Of a stretch of DNA of 61,381 nt, positions 16,585 through 24,488 are shown in pieces. Position 1 is the first letter of the stretch; each line of letters opens with the position of its first letter. The position numbers were made by a program, and so were the translations under genes. Below the pieces are notes generated by a model that was not told the DNA's origin, searched no databases, and saw nothing but the letters and a program-made list of their open reading frames with translations. This DNA is from JBBQKI01 sp038326725 (GTDB taxonomy: Bacteria; Bacteroidota; Bacteroidia; Flavobacteriales; Flavobacteriaceae), in NCBI GenBank assembly GCA_038326725.1, contig JBBQKI010000010.1:1-61381 (forward strand), written 5' to 3'.

Positions 16585-17133
16585 ATGAAAAAAAGAGTTG
16601 CAATTTTAGCCATGGACGGCTTTGAAGAATCTGAATTAAAATCACCAAAAGACGCGATGGAAAACGAAGGTTTTATCGTTGAAATTATTAGTGAAAAAAG
16701 CGGGACCATCAAGGGTTGGGCAAATGATAATTGGAGTAATGAATATTCCGTTGATAAAACCTTAGATAGCGTAAAAGCGAACGAATATGATGCGCTAATG
16801 CTTCCGGGGGGAGTTATAAATCCGGACAAGCTTCGAGGGAACGGTGATGCACTTGATTTTATACGTGATTTTTTTGAACAAAAGAAACCAGTCGCCGCAA
16901 TTTGCCACGGGCCTCAAAGTTTGATTTCTGCAGGAGTAGTTAGGGGTCGGAGAATGACATCATATCCATCCATTAAAGATGACTTGGTTAATGCTGGAGC
17001 AAATTGGGTTGATGAAGAAGTGGTAGTGGACGAAGGTTTTGTAACAAGCAGGAGTCCAAAAGATTTACCCGCCTTCAATTCTAAATTGATTGAGGAAATT
17101 AAAGAAGGCAAGCATGCAGAACAACATGCATAA
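16585..17133 (+). CDS. DJ-1/PfpI-family type 1 glutamine amidotransferase-like protein
   Basis: The 182-residue protein matches the PfpI/YhbO subgroup. The nucleophile elbow is C107-H108 in AAICHGPQSL, the conserved acidic residue is in DGFEESE (residues 11-17), and LPGGVINPDKLR precedes it. Related proteins act as stress-response chaperones, or as glyoxalases or deglycases; the exact activity is disputed. The preceding 101-base gap is AT-rich with no clear -7 box. A strong hairpin terminator follows the stop. Confidence 0.92.
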   Translation: MKKRVAILAMDGFEESELKSPKDAMENEGFIVEIISEKSGTIKGWANDNWSNEYSVDKTLDSVKANEYDALMLPGGVINPDKLRGNGDALDFIRDFFEQKKPVAAICHGPQSLISAGVVRGRRMTSYPSIKDDLVNAGANWVDEEVVVDEGFVTSRSPKDLPAFNSKLIEEIKEGKHAEQHA

Positions 17134-17151
17134 TAAATATTAGTTAATAAA

Positions 17152-17172
17152 AAAGAGGCCCAAAGCCTCTTT
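17152..17172. terminator. Bidirectional terminator between PfpI gene and small acidic protein gene
   Basis: The 8-bp stem AAAGAGGC/GCCTCTTT with loop CCAAA has an A-run on the left and a T-run on the right. Genes converge on it from both sides, with the minus-strand stop 3 bases away. Confidence 0.85.
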
Positions 17173-17174
17173 TT

Positions 17175-17474
17175 TTATTCTTCTTCATCAAGTTTTTTCT
17201 TGTCCGGAATTTCGCTTATTGGTTCATTAAAATCTGCTTCATCATAATCGTCCTCATCAAAGTTTGCCATCGTGCTTTCCAGCCTCGAACTTACCTTTAC
17301 CAGGAAAATTGTTTCGGAAGTACGGACTTCCACGGCTTCCACAGTTTCATTTTTTGAATTTTTAAACGTTACTACATGGTCATCATCATAACCATCCGGG
17401 TATTTTTCGACGAGCAGGGAAACAATTTCAGGAGTTAGCTTTTTGTAGTCAACAATGATTCTTTTCATGTGCAA
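17175..17474 (-). CDS. Small acidic protein conserved in flavobacteria, function unknown
   Basis: The frame gives 99 residues. The start may be the third codon (ATG at 17468, MKRIIVDYKKLTPEI) rather than the first. Residues 1-65 look like a small alpha/beta fold with LVEKYPDGYDDDHVVTFKN. The last 35 residues are very acidic (FDEDDYDEADFNEP and LDEEE). No signal peptide or membrane segment is present, so it is probably cytoplasmic. It lies between the shared terminator and aroB, with a 72-base gap to the latter. I do not recognise a function. Confidence 0.7.
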   Translation of the reverse strand: MHMKRIIVDYKKLTPEIVSLLVEKYPDGYDDDHVVTFKNSKNETVEAVEVRTSETIFLVKVSSRLESTMANFDEDDYDEADFNEPISEIPDKKKLDEEE

Positions 17475-17546
17475 TTGTTTTGGTAGGTTTGACCGCTATA
17501 AAACTATTCAAAAAAAAATGACATAAAAATATTTCGCATATTATTT

Positions 17547-18617
17547 TCAGAAATTTTTATAATAGTCAAATGCTTTATAAATTAAAGGGTTAGGCACTTC
17601 ACAATCTATTTTATAACTTCCAAAATCGTTCAATAGCACAAACATTACTTTTCCGTTGTTGTTTTTTTTGTCGAAAATCAACAGCTTGATGATGGCTTCA
17701 ATGTCTTTTTCGGAAATGGTTTGCTTGGGAAATTCTTGAAGAATAGTATCCGTTATATTTCTATGTTTTTGATGGGGAAAACCTAAAATTTCATGAGAAA
17801 GGAAAGTTGATAAAATCATACCGATCGCAACAGCTTCCCCATGCAATAATGTTTTTTTTTCCGTGCTTATCAAAAAATGCGATTCAATAGCGTGGCCCAG
17901 TGTGTGCCCGTAGTTCAAAGTTTTACGCAAGCTGTTTTCAAACGGGTCATTAGTAACTATTTCATTCTTTATTTTGATGGATTCCCAAATAAGGGTTTCA
18001 ATTTCTTTTTGATTTCGCTCATCAAAATTTTTGACTTTAAGCCAATAATCTTCAGAATAAATCAAACCGTGTTTTAACATTTCCGCGATGCCAGAAGTGA
18101 AATGAGGTTTTGGGAGGGTTCGCAAAAAATCAATATCAATTAAGACAAAAAGGGGGTTGTTTATTACTCCAATTTGGTTTTTAAGAATACCCAAATCCAC
18201 GCCATTTTTTCCTCCCACCGAAGCATCTACCATGGCCAACAGCGAAGTGGGAATATTTATAAATTCAATACCGCGCATAAACGTGGAAGCCACAAAACCG
18301 CCCAAATCGGTTATGACACCTCCTCCTAAATTTATTATCAAACTTTTTCGGTCCGCACCTTTCTGCGAAAGCTGTTCCCAAAGTATGGTACAGGTTTGAA
18401 TATTTTTATGGATTTCTCCTTCCGAAATAATCAGGATTTCCGGATTTGAATCAAACTTTATTTTTTTTAGCAAATATGGAAGACAAAACTCGTGGGTATT
18501 TTTATCTGTAATAATGAAAATTTTGGAGGGTTGAAGTTTATTTGCCTTTTCCTTTAAAATTTCCCAGCCAGAGTTGTCGCAATAAACGGAACCTCTTTCT
18601 TTGATTATTTTTCTCAT
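17547..18617 (-). CDS. aroB: 3-dehydroquinate synthase
   Basis: The 356-residue protein has the NAD-binding and metal-binding motifs of AroB: GGGVITDLGGFVASTFMRG, IPTSLLAMVDASVGGKNGVD, the zinc ligand in AEMLKHG, and the histidines in YGHTLGHAIES and LLHGEAVAIGM. It converts DAHP to 3-dehydroquinate, the second step of the shikimate pathway. It is divergent from the proline dehydrogenase gene with 68 bases between the true starts. The other aro genes are not in the window. Confidence 0.95.
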   Translation of the reverse strand: MRKIIKERGSVYCDNSGWEILKEKANKLQPSKIFIITDKNTHEFCLPYLLKKIKFDSNPEILIISEGEIHKNIQTCTILWEQLSQKGADRKSLIINLGGGVITDLGGFVASTFMRGIEFINIPTSLLAMVDASVGGKNGVDLGILKNQIGVINNPLFVLIDIDFLRTLPKPHFTSGIAEMLKHGLIYSEDYWLKVKNFDERNQKEIETLIWESIKIKNEIVTNDPFENSLRKTLNYGHTLGHAIESHFLISTEKKTLLHGEAVAIGMILSTFLSHEILGFPHQKHRNITDTILQEFPKQTISEKDIEAIIKLLIFDKKNNNGKVMFVLLNDFGSYKIDCEVPNPLIYKAFDYYKNF

Positions 18618-18660
18618 AAATGCAATGGATCGATAGAATTAAAAAGAAGTCAAATCTAGT

Positions 18661-18668
18661 TATATTTG
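18661..18668 (+). promoter_or_regulatory. -7 box of the proline dehydrogenase gene
   Basis: TATATTTG fits the consensus and ends 17 bases before the ATG at 18686. It lies inside the longest possible reading frame, so the longer frame's start at 18620 cannot be used from this promoter. Confidence 0.6.
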
Positions 18669-18685
18669 TGCACATTTTTAACTTT

Positions 18686-19858
18686 ATGATATCAAGATCC
18701 CTTTTTGAAAATACTGAAATTGCGTTTAAACTAAAAAGCGATTCAGAGCTTGAAAGAGCCTATTTTCTTTTTAAGATGATTTCCAACGAACCGCTGGTCC
18801 GGATTGGAAGTGCGGTCACAAAGTTTGCTTTAAATGTTCATTTACCGGTCGAAGGATTGATTCGTTCCACTGTTTTCGACCATTTTTGCGGGGGGATAAA
18901 TGAAATGGATTGTATGGCCACGGTTAATAAAATGTATAACGAAGGGGTTTCTTCGGTTTTGGATTATTCAGTGGAAGGGAAGGAGGAAGAAACTACTTTT
19001 GACGAAACTTGTGAAAAAGTGATCGAGCTTACCCGTTTTGCGGAAAAAAATCCTGCAATGCCATTTTCGGTTTTTAAACCTTCCGGTTTTGGGAAATTTA
19101 AAATCTGGCAGAAATTAACTGAAAAAAAACCACTATCCAATGCTGAAGAAAAAGAATGGGAGCGAATAGAAAAACGTTATGAAAAAGTATGTAGAGTGGC
19201 GCAACAATGCGGTATTCCACTTTTAATCGATGCAGAAGAAAGCTGGATGCAAGATGCTGCCGATTCACTCTGCGAAGAAATGATGGAAAAACACAATAAA
19301 GAATCGGCCATAGTTTTCAATACGCTGCAATGCTACCGATGGGATCGGTTGGATTATTTAAAAAAAATCCATCAAAAGGCAATTAACAAAGGTTATAAAT
19401 TGGGTATCAAACTGGTGCGGGGCGCCTACATGGAAAAAGAAAATGACCGTGCTGGCGAAAAAGGGTACAAAACGCCAATTTGTGAAAATAAAAAGATGAC
19501 CGATGAGAATTTCAATAAAGTGCTTATTTATATTTTAGAAAATCTAAATGATATTTCCCTTTTTATTGGGACTCACAATGAAGAAAGTACTTATTTGGCC
19601 ATGAAATTAATGGAGGAAAAAAATATTCCTCAAAATGACCCACGTGTTTGGTTTGGGCAACTTTACGGCATGAGCGACCATATCAGTTTTAATTTGGGAA
19701 AATCTGGCTATAATGTTGCAAAGTATGTCCCTTTCGGTCCTGTAAAAGATGTGATGCCTTACTTAATCAGGCGTGCGGAGGAAAATACTTCAGTAGCCGG
19801 TCAGACAAGTAGAGAACTTACTTTGCTGAAAAAAGAAAAAGCGAGGCGAAAACTTTGA
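18686..19858 (+). CDS. Proline dehydrogenase (FAD-dependent)
   Basis: The monofunctional PRODH domain has 390 residues. Visible signatures are GIKLVRGAYMEKE, FIGTHNEEST, GQLYGMSDHIS and PYLIRRAEENTS. It oxidises proline to pyrroline-5-carboxylate and passes electrons through FAD to the quinone pool. The start at 18686 is preferred over the in-frame ATG at 18620. The extra 22 residues do not look like the family, while MISRSLFENTEIAF does, and the -7 box sits between the two starts. The partner P5C dehydrogenase is not in the window. The next gene runs the other way. Confidence 0.92.
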   Translation: MISRSLFENTEIAFKLKSDSELERAYFLFKMISNEPLVRIGSAVTKFALNVHLPVEGLIRSTVFDHFCGGINEMDCMATVNKMYNEGVSSVLDYSVEGKEEETTFDETCEKVIELTRFAEKNPAMPFSVFKPSGFGKFKIWQKLTEKKPLSNAEEKEWERIEKRYEKVCRVAQQCGIPLLIDAEESWMQDAADSLCEEMMEKHNKESAIVFNTLQCYRWDRLDYLKKIHQKAINKGYKLGIKLVRGAYMEKENDRAGEKGYKTPICENKKMTDENFNKVLIYILENLNDISLFIGTHNEESTYLAMKLMEEKNIPQNDPRVWFGQLYGMSDHISFNLGKSGYNVAKYVPFGPVKDVMPYLIRRAEENTSVAGQTSRELTLLKKEKARRKL

Positions 19859-19867
19859 ACGTTAAAT

Positions 19868-20242
19868 TTAATTTTCAATACTTACGTCGAAAATAGTTGC
19901 AGTTTTATTGCAATTTTCTACTTTAATCTTTATGGCTTTTTCAGCAATAAGCCCTTCAATTGTGTACTGTTTGCAGGAATCCAATTCAATATTGCTTTCA
20001 GAAAATAATACATTTCCATTATTTAATAGTTCCGCTATAGTCACTGAATCAATGTTATGTTGAGATAAAAGCGCTAACGCATTTTCGGTGTAAACCCTTT
20101 CTTTTATACGGATGTTTTTTAAAGTTCGCGAATTTGCGCTGTAGTCACAGGATGTTTTTTTTCCACTTAAAAAAAAAAACAGCAATAATAGACCGATGGC
20201 GAAACCGCCCAAATAATAGCCTAAACGATGAATGAATTTCAT
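19868..20242 (-). CDS. Membrane-anchored small protein (DUF4258-like)
   Basis: The 124-residue protein has one N-terminal transmembrane helix (LGGFAIGLLLLFFFLSG, about 11-27) and a periplasmic or cytoplasmic domain of about 95 residues with three Cys (CDYSANSRTLKNI, DSCKQYTIEG, VENCNK). The make-up and size resemble the DUF4258 proteins often found near alanine dehydrogenase in flavobacteria; this is from memory and unverified. It is 25 bases downstream of the ald stop on the same strand, so it is likely in the same transcript. No function is assigned. Confidence 0.65.
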   Translation of the reverse strand: MKFIHRLGYYLGGFAIGLLLLFFFLSGKKTSCDYSANSRTLKNIRIKERVYTENALALLSQHNIDSVTIAELLNNGNVLFSESNIELDSCKQYTIEGLIAEKAIKIKVENCNKTATIFDVSIEN

Positions 20243-20267
20243 GAAATTTGATTTGGGGAATTATGAA

Positions 20268-21467
20268 TTATAATATTAAGAGATTGATGTCATTGTAAGG
20301 AACGTCGAACCAATCTGCCACGGCTTTGTTTGTCAAGATTCCAAGATAAGAATAAAGCCCGTTTTTCAAGCCATTATCAAAACGAATGGCATTTTCCAAG
20401 CCGCCACATTCTGCGATTTCAAGCAAATAGGGTGTAAAAATATTGCTGAGGGATATAGAAGCTGTTTTGGGGTATCGCGCGGGAATGTTGGGGACGCCAT
20501 AATGGATTACATCATATTTTATAATGGTAGGATTGTCATGACTTGTCATCTCGGTAGTTTCAAAACAACCTCCCATATCAACGCACACATCGATAATTAC
20601 AGCCCCTTTTTTCATATTTTCAACCATGGTTTTTGTGACAATTACGGGTGATCTATTTTCTCCCCGAACTGCTCCAATAGCCACATCGCAGCGCATTAAT
20701 GCTTTCATCAGATTTTTAGGCTGAATGGTGGAAGTATATAAAATACAACCCACATTAGTTTGAATTTTTCTTAATTTAGTGATTGAACTATCAAAAACCT
20801 TTACGTTGGCTCCTAACCCTAATGCTGAACGAACGGCAAACTCCCCAACAGTTCCCGCACCAATTACCACAACTTCAATGGGGGGGACCCCACTTATATT
20901 TCCAAAAAGTAGGCCATTCCCTTTTTTGGCGTTCACCATTAATTCCGCGGCAATAAGCACAGAAGCTGTCCCAGCAATTTCGCTAAGAGCTTTAACAGCA
21001 GGATAACTATGGTCTTCATCTTTAATAAATTCAAAGGCCAAGGCAGTTATTTTCTTTTTTTCTAGGGCGTCAAAATAATTTTTTTGTCGTGTTTTAAGTT
21101 GTAGAGCAGAAATTAATACGGTTTTAGAATTTATAAGCTCGAGTTCTTCTAGGGTAGGGGGTTCCACTTTTAAAATAATAGGACAGCCAAATACTTTCTT
21201 TCTTTCGGCGGTAATTTCGGCACCGGCTTCACTGTATTCATTATCTGCAAAACCTGCGTTGTTTCCCGCACCTTTTTCGACAATAACCTTATGTCCATTG
21301 GCTGTAATTGCGTTCACAGCATCTGGGGTAAGGCAAATACGTTTTTCCTGAAAATAGGCCTCTTTGGGGATACCAATATTCAGTTCTCCTTTTTCCCGCC
21401 CGATTTCAAGAGTTTCTTCTTGTGGGAGGAGTTGTTCTTTGGTAAAGGGGGATTTTGGGTGGGTCAT
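20268..21467 (-). CDS. ald: Alanine dehydrogenase
   Basis: The 399-residue protein belongs to the alanine dehydrogenase/PNT family. KEAYFQEKRICLTPDAV lies at the N-terminal pyruvate site. The Rossmann motif VVIGAGTVGEFAVRSALGLG lies near residue 200, followed by VKVFDSS, the acidic strand end that binds NAD. GCFETTEMTSHDNP and YDVIHYGVPNIPARYP are family signatures. It catalyses reversible oxidative deamination of L-alanine to pyruvate and ammonia. The N-terminus has about 25 extra residues compared with short homologues. It is probably first in an operon with the small membrane protein gene. Confidence 0.9.
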   Translation of the reverse strand: MTHPKSPFTKEQLLPQEETLEIGREKGELNIGIPKEAYFQEKRICLTPDAVNAITANGHKVIVEKGAGNNAGFADNEYSEAGAEITAERKKVFGCPIILKVEPPTLEELELINSKTVLISALQLKTRQKNYFDALEKKKITALAFEFIKDEDHSYPAVKALSEIAGTASVLIAAELMVNAKKGNGLLFGNISGVPPIEVVVIGAGTVGEFAVRSALGLGANVKVFDSSITKLRKIQTNVGCILYTSTIQPKNLMKALMRCDVAIGAVRGENRSPVIVTKTMVENMKKGAVIIDVCVDMGGCFETTEMTSHDNPTIIKYDVIHYGVPNIPARYPKTASISLSNIFTPYLLEIAECGGLENAIRFDNGLKNGLYSYLGILTNKAVADWFDVPYNDINLLIL

Positions 21468-21525
21468 CGTGCCTTGCTTGGAAATACCAAGTTACACATT
21501 AAAATCTAAATTTGTTACAGGAAAG

Positions 21526-22053
21526 TTAATGGAAGAGATCTTTGATTTGATCCCACAAAGTTCTTTCTTTTTTTAGTTCTTCCTCAAAAGCCTCCAAATC
21601 ATCTCCGCGGACTTTATTGAATAGTTTGGCACGAATGAGATAAACAGAGGGAACTAAAATCATCATAAGGGGGACTATATATATCAGTTCCAATTCATCA
21701 AGACTTTCGTTCTCATTAATTATACTCATTAATTGAAAGGCATACATTGAAATGGGAATCAAAATAATCCAATGCCACCAATGTTTACAAGTAAAAAACC
21801 AAATTAACAATAAATATAAGGGAATAACTTTACCGGTTAAATACCATGCATATGAATACCAGTCTGGAAAACCAGTTTTTAATGAAAAAAAAGAAGTTTC
21901 CCAGACTTGACTTTCTGGGAAACTTTTATAAGAGTAAAATAAAAAAGGTGAAATTGCTATAAAAAAAACAATAAAACCGCCTAAAAAAAGAGACTTTTTA
22001 CCCGTTGGCTGGTGGTCTAAGTTTGTTGTCGACTTGTTGTGGTGTTTGGCCAT
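21526..22053 (-). CDS. Predicted membrane protein with three to four helices, function unknown
   Basis: With the ATG at 22053 the protein has 175 residues (MAKHHNKSTTNLDHQPTGKK...). A frame start at 22092 is also possible but would add an unlikely leader and a larger overlap. Hydrophobic segments are LFLGGFIVFFIAISPFLFY, VIPLYLLLIWFF, WIILIPISMYAFQLM and IYIVPLMMILVPSVYLI. The C-terminus is charged (GDDLEAFEEELKKERTLWDQ). Its first 56 bases overlap, in another frame, the end of a 45-codon lipoprotein gene. No family is recognised. Confidence 0.65.
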   Translation of the reverse strand: MAKHHNKSTTNLDHQPTGKKSLFLGGFIVFFIAISPFLFYSYKSFPESQVWETSFFSLKTGFPDWYSYAWYLTGKVIPLYLLLIWFFTCKHWWHWIILIPISMYAFQLMSIINENESLDELELIYIVPLMMILVPSVYLIRAKLFNKVRGDDLEAFEEELKKERTLWDQIKDLFH

Positions 22054-22135
22054 CTTCAATACTTTCTGGTGTACAAGATACAAATAATCCAAGTGTAAAA
22101 ATTGCTACGAAAAATAGTTGTTTTAGAGCTTTCAT
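21998..22135 (-). CDS. 45-residue lipoprotein
   Basis: This small frame encodes a signal peptide with a lipobox (MKALKQLFFVAIFTLGLFVSC, Cys21) followed by TPESIEDGQTPQQVDNK and RPPANG. The CTPESI start of the mature part with a Gln/Asp-rich tail is, from memory, typical of tiny conserved flavobacterial lipoproteins. A -7 box TAAGTTTG (minus strand, 22174-22167) lies 31 bases upstream of the ATG, which supports expression. The gene's 3' part overlaps the start of the next gene by 56 bases in a different frame. Function unknown. Confidence 0.7.
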   Translation of the reverse strand: MKALKQLFFVAIFTLGLFVSCTPESIEDGQTPQQVDNKLRPPANG

Positions 22136-22166
22136 GATAATTAAGTTTTGTGAGGTTTATATGGGT

Positions 22167-22174
22167 CAAACTTA
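22167..22174 (-). promoter_or_regulatory. -7 box of the 45-residue lipoprotein gene
   Basis: On the minus strand this reads TAAGTTTG, matching TAnnTTTG, 31 bases before the ATG at 22135. No TTG at -33 is visible. The other 146 bases of the gap up to tsaE show no ORF. Confidence 0.45.
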
Positions 22175-22320
22175 TCTTCAAAAAAGTTATACAGTAAAAG
22201 TATTTTTGCCTTATCTTTATTGGTTTTAATTTTGGGTAATAAAAAACCTGCTTATAAAAATTTGCGATTTGGGGCAAGCATTTAAAAGAGTGAGAAAAAA
22301 CGTATATGTAGTAGCAAATT

Positions 22321-22734
22321 TTATTTCATTGGCATCATTTTAATTGTTCTTGTTTCCTTATTTTTTTTTGTTAGTTTATAGATTGTAATTTCACTTGGCA
22401 AAAAATCCATGATTATTTCAGGCCATTCTAACAAGTTCCAATGCTTGCCGCTGAAATATTCCTCAATGCCCAGGTCATAGGCTTCCTCCATATTTTTTAA
22501 ACGAAAAAGATCAAAATGGAATACTTTATCGTTTTCGGTTTCATATTCATTAATTATTGAATATGTGGGGCTGTTTAAATCTTCCTTTACCCCTAAATTC
22601 TTAGCTACTTGTTTTATGAGTGTGGTTTTGCCAACGCCCATTTCCCCAAAAAATAATAAGTTTTTAGAGGTAGCCGTTTTAATGACTTTATTGGCTATTT
22701 GATTAATGTCTTTCAATTTATAATTAATATCCAT
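22321..22734 (-). CDS. tsaE: tRNA threonylcarbamoyladenosine biosynthesis ATPase TsaE
   Basis: The 137-residue protein has the Walker A motif GEMGVGKTT at residues 30-38 and the TsaE signature SPTYSIINEYE, followed by HFDLFRL and LLEWPE. With TsaB and TsaD it makes the t6A modification at position 37 of ANN-decoding tRNAs. It is 91 bases downstream of porX's start on the same strand; this order (tsaE next to a PglZ-type response regulator) is common in flavobacteria as far as I recall. Confidence 0.93.
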   Translation of the reverse strand: MDINYKLKDINQIANKVIKTATSKNLLFFGEMGVGKTTLIKQVAKNLGVKEDLNSPTYSIINEYETENDKVFHFDLFRLKNMEEAYDLGIEEYFSGKHWNLLEWPEIIMDFLPSEITIYKLTKKNKETRTIKMMPMK

Positions 22735-22825
22735 AGTTAAAACCGAGTGTAAATATATACATTTTATCCATTAAATTACACATTAATTCGATAATCTGTA
22801 AAAAAAACAAATTTTAAGTTAATTT

Positions 22826-24376
22826 TTACTTAGGATTTAGCACAGCAAATGGAATAATCATCTCTTCTAAAGAAACCCCGCCATGCTGATAAGTATTCCT
22901 ATAATATCCCACATAATGATTGAAATTATTGGGATAAGCAAAAAAGTAATCTCCCTTAGCGAAGATAAAAGAACTGCTCATATTGATGGATGGCAGTTTA
23001 ATTGTTTTGGGATCTTTTGCTGCAAGCACTTCTTTATCTTCATAGGTAAGGCTTTTACCAGTTTTGTAACGAAGGTTTAAACTCGTGTTTTTATCCCCAA
23101 TTACTTTGGAAGGGTTTTTTACGTTAATAGTACCATGGTCCGTGGTGATTATTAATTTAAAACCCAATCGTGAAGCTTGCTGAAGTATTTCCATTAGCGG
23201 GGAATTCTTAAACCAACTTTGTGTTAACGATCGGTAGGACTTATCATTTGATGCAAGTTCTTTTATGACCTCCATTTCGGTTTTGGAATGCGAAAGCATA
23301 TCAACAAAATTGTAAACAACCACTGTTAAATCTTCATCTTTATGAGATTTAAAATTCTCAACCAATTTTTTCCCTTGTTTCAAACTGGAAATTTTATGAT
23401 AACTCCAGTTCAAATTTAAGTTTAACCTTCTAAGTTGAGCCGTAAGAAATTCTTCCTCCTTCATATTCTTTCCGCCTTCTTCAGTGTCGTTCAACCACAG
23501 GTTCGGATGCATTTTTTCCATATCGCTGGGCATTAAGCCCGAAAAAATAGCATTTCTCGCATATTGGGTGGCAGTGGGCAAAATACTAAAGTAGAGCTCC
23601 TCGATACTTTTTTTATAGATATTGCTTATGATAGGCTCAAAGGCTTTCCATTGATCGTACCTCAAATTATCAACCACTACCAATAACGTGGGTTTTCTTT
23701 CCTTTAATTCTGGGAGTATTTTATTCTTAAAAAGGGTGTGTGATAAAGTGGGGGCATCTGCATTGTTTTCAAACCATTTGGGATAATTTTTATCAATGAA
23801 TTTACAGAATTGTGTATTGGCCTCGGTTTTTTGTGATTCCAAAATGTCAAACATCCCTGAATCTTCAAGGTTTTCAAGTTCAAGTTCCCAATAGATCAAT
23901 TTTTGATACAATTCTGCCCATTCTTCATATGAATTTACCATAGATAGATCCATTGCTATTTTCCTAAATTCCTGTTGGTAGTTTGAGGTGGTTTTCTCTG
24001 AAATCAATCTGGAATGGTCCAAATTTTTCTTCAGGCTCAATAAAATTTGATTAGGGTTTACCGGTTTAATTAGATAATCGGCAATCTTTGAGCCAATGGC
24101 TTCTTCCATGATATATTCTTCCTCACTTTTAGTAATCATCACCACTGGCAGACCTGCGCTGTATTCCTTTATTTCCCCAAGTGTTTCAAGCCCGGAAAGG
24201 CCTGGCATGTTTTCATCCAAGAAAACAATATCAAAAATTTCTTTTTTGATTTCCTCAAGAGCTTCACTGCCACTTTGGGCAGTTGTTACCTTATAATTTT
24301 TGCTTTCTAAAAAAATGATATGTGGTTTCAACAGGTCAATTTCATCATCAACCCATAGTATTTTTATGTCGCTCAT
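22826..24376 (-). CDS. porX: PorX-type response regulator with PglZ phosphatase domain
   Basis: The 516-residue protein has an N-terminal receiver (about 1-120) with acidic residues D10-D11-E12, phospho-acceptor D54 in VFLDENMPG and K104 in LIKPV. A helical linker leads to a PglZ domain of the alkaline-phosphatase fold. This shows the metal residues D236 in VVVDNLRYDQW and T268/T270 in LPTATQYARNAIFSG, followed by ITTDHGTINV. In Porphyromonas and Flavobacterium, PorX with its kinase PorY controls the type IX secretion system, and its PglZ domain cleaves oligonucleotides. No PorY gene is in this window. It is divergent from the HD-domain gene. Confidence 0.93.
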   Translation of the reverse strand: MSDIKILWVDDEIDLLKPHIIFLESKNYKVTTAQSGSEALEEIKKEIFDIVFLDENMPGLSGLETLGEIKEYSAGLPVVMITKSEEEYIMEEAIGSKIADYLIKPVNPNQILLSLKKNLDHSRLISEKTTSNYQQEFRKIAMDLSMVNSYEEWAELYQKLIYWELELENLEDSGMFDILESQKTEANTQFCKFIDKNYPKWFENNADAPTLSHTLFKNKILPELKERKPTLLVVVDNLRYDQWKAFEPIISNIYKKSIEELYFSILPTATQYARNAIFSGLMPSDMEKMHPNLWLNDTEEGGKNMKEEEFLTAQLRRLNLNLNWSYHKISSLKQGKKLVENFKSHKDEDLTVVVYNFVDMLSHSKTEMEVIKELASNDKSYRSLTQSWFKNSPLMEILQQASRLGFKLIITTDHGTINVKNPSKVIGDKNTSLNLRYKTGKSLTYEDKEVLAAKDPKTIKLPSINMSSSFIFAKGDYFFAYPNNFNHYVGYYRNTYQHGGVSLEEMIIPFAVLNPK

Positions 24377-24383
24377 ATATATG

Positions 24384-24391
24384 TATATTTG
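24384..24391 (+). promoter_or_regulatory. -7 box upstream of the HD-domain gene
   Basis: TATATTTG fits the consensus and would give a leader of about 90 bases before the TTG start at 24489. It lies only 7 bases outside the porX start on the other strand. Confidence 0.45.
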
Positions 24392-24488
24392 TGTGGAAAG
24401 AAGTTTTAATTATTCTTTGAAACAACAATCAAAATTAATTCCGAAAACTCCATTTGAATTTTTGCCACTATTAATAAAAAGTTAAAGT

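Noticed and set aside
18620..18685. A 22-residue N-terminal extension of proline dehydrogenase
   Set aside because: A -7 box lies within it, and the residues do not resemble the family.
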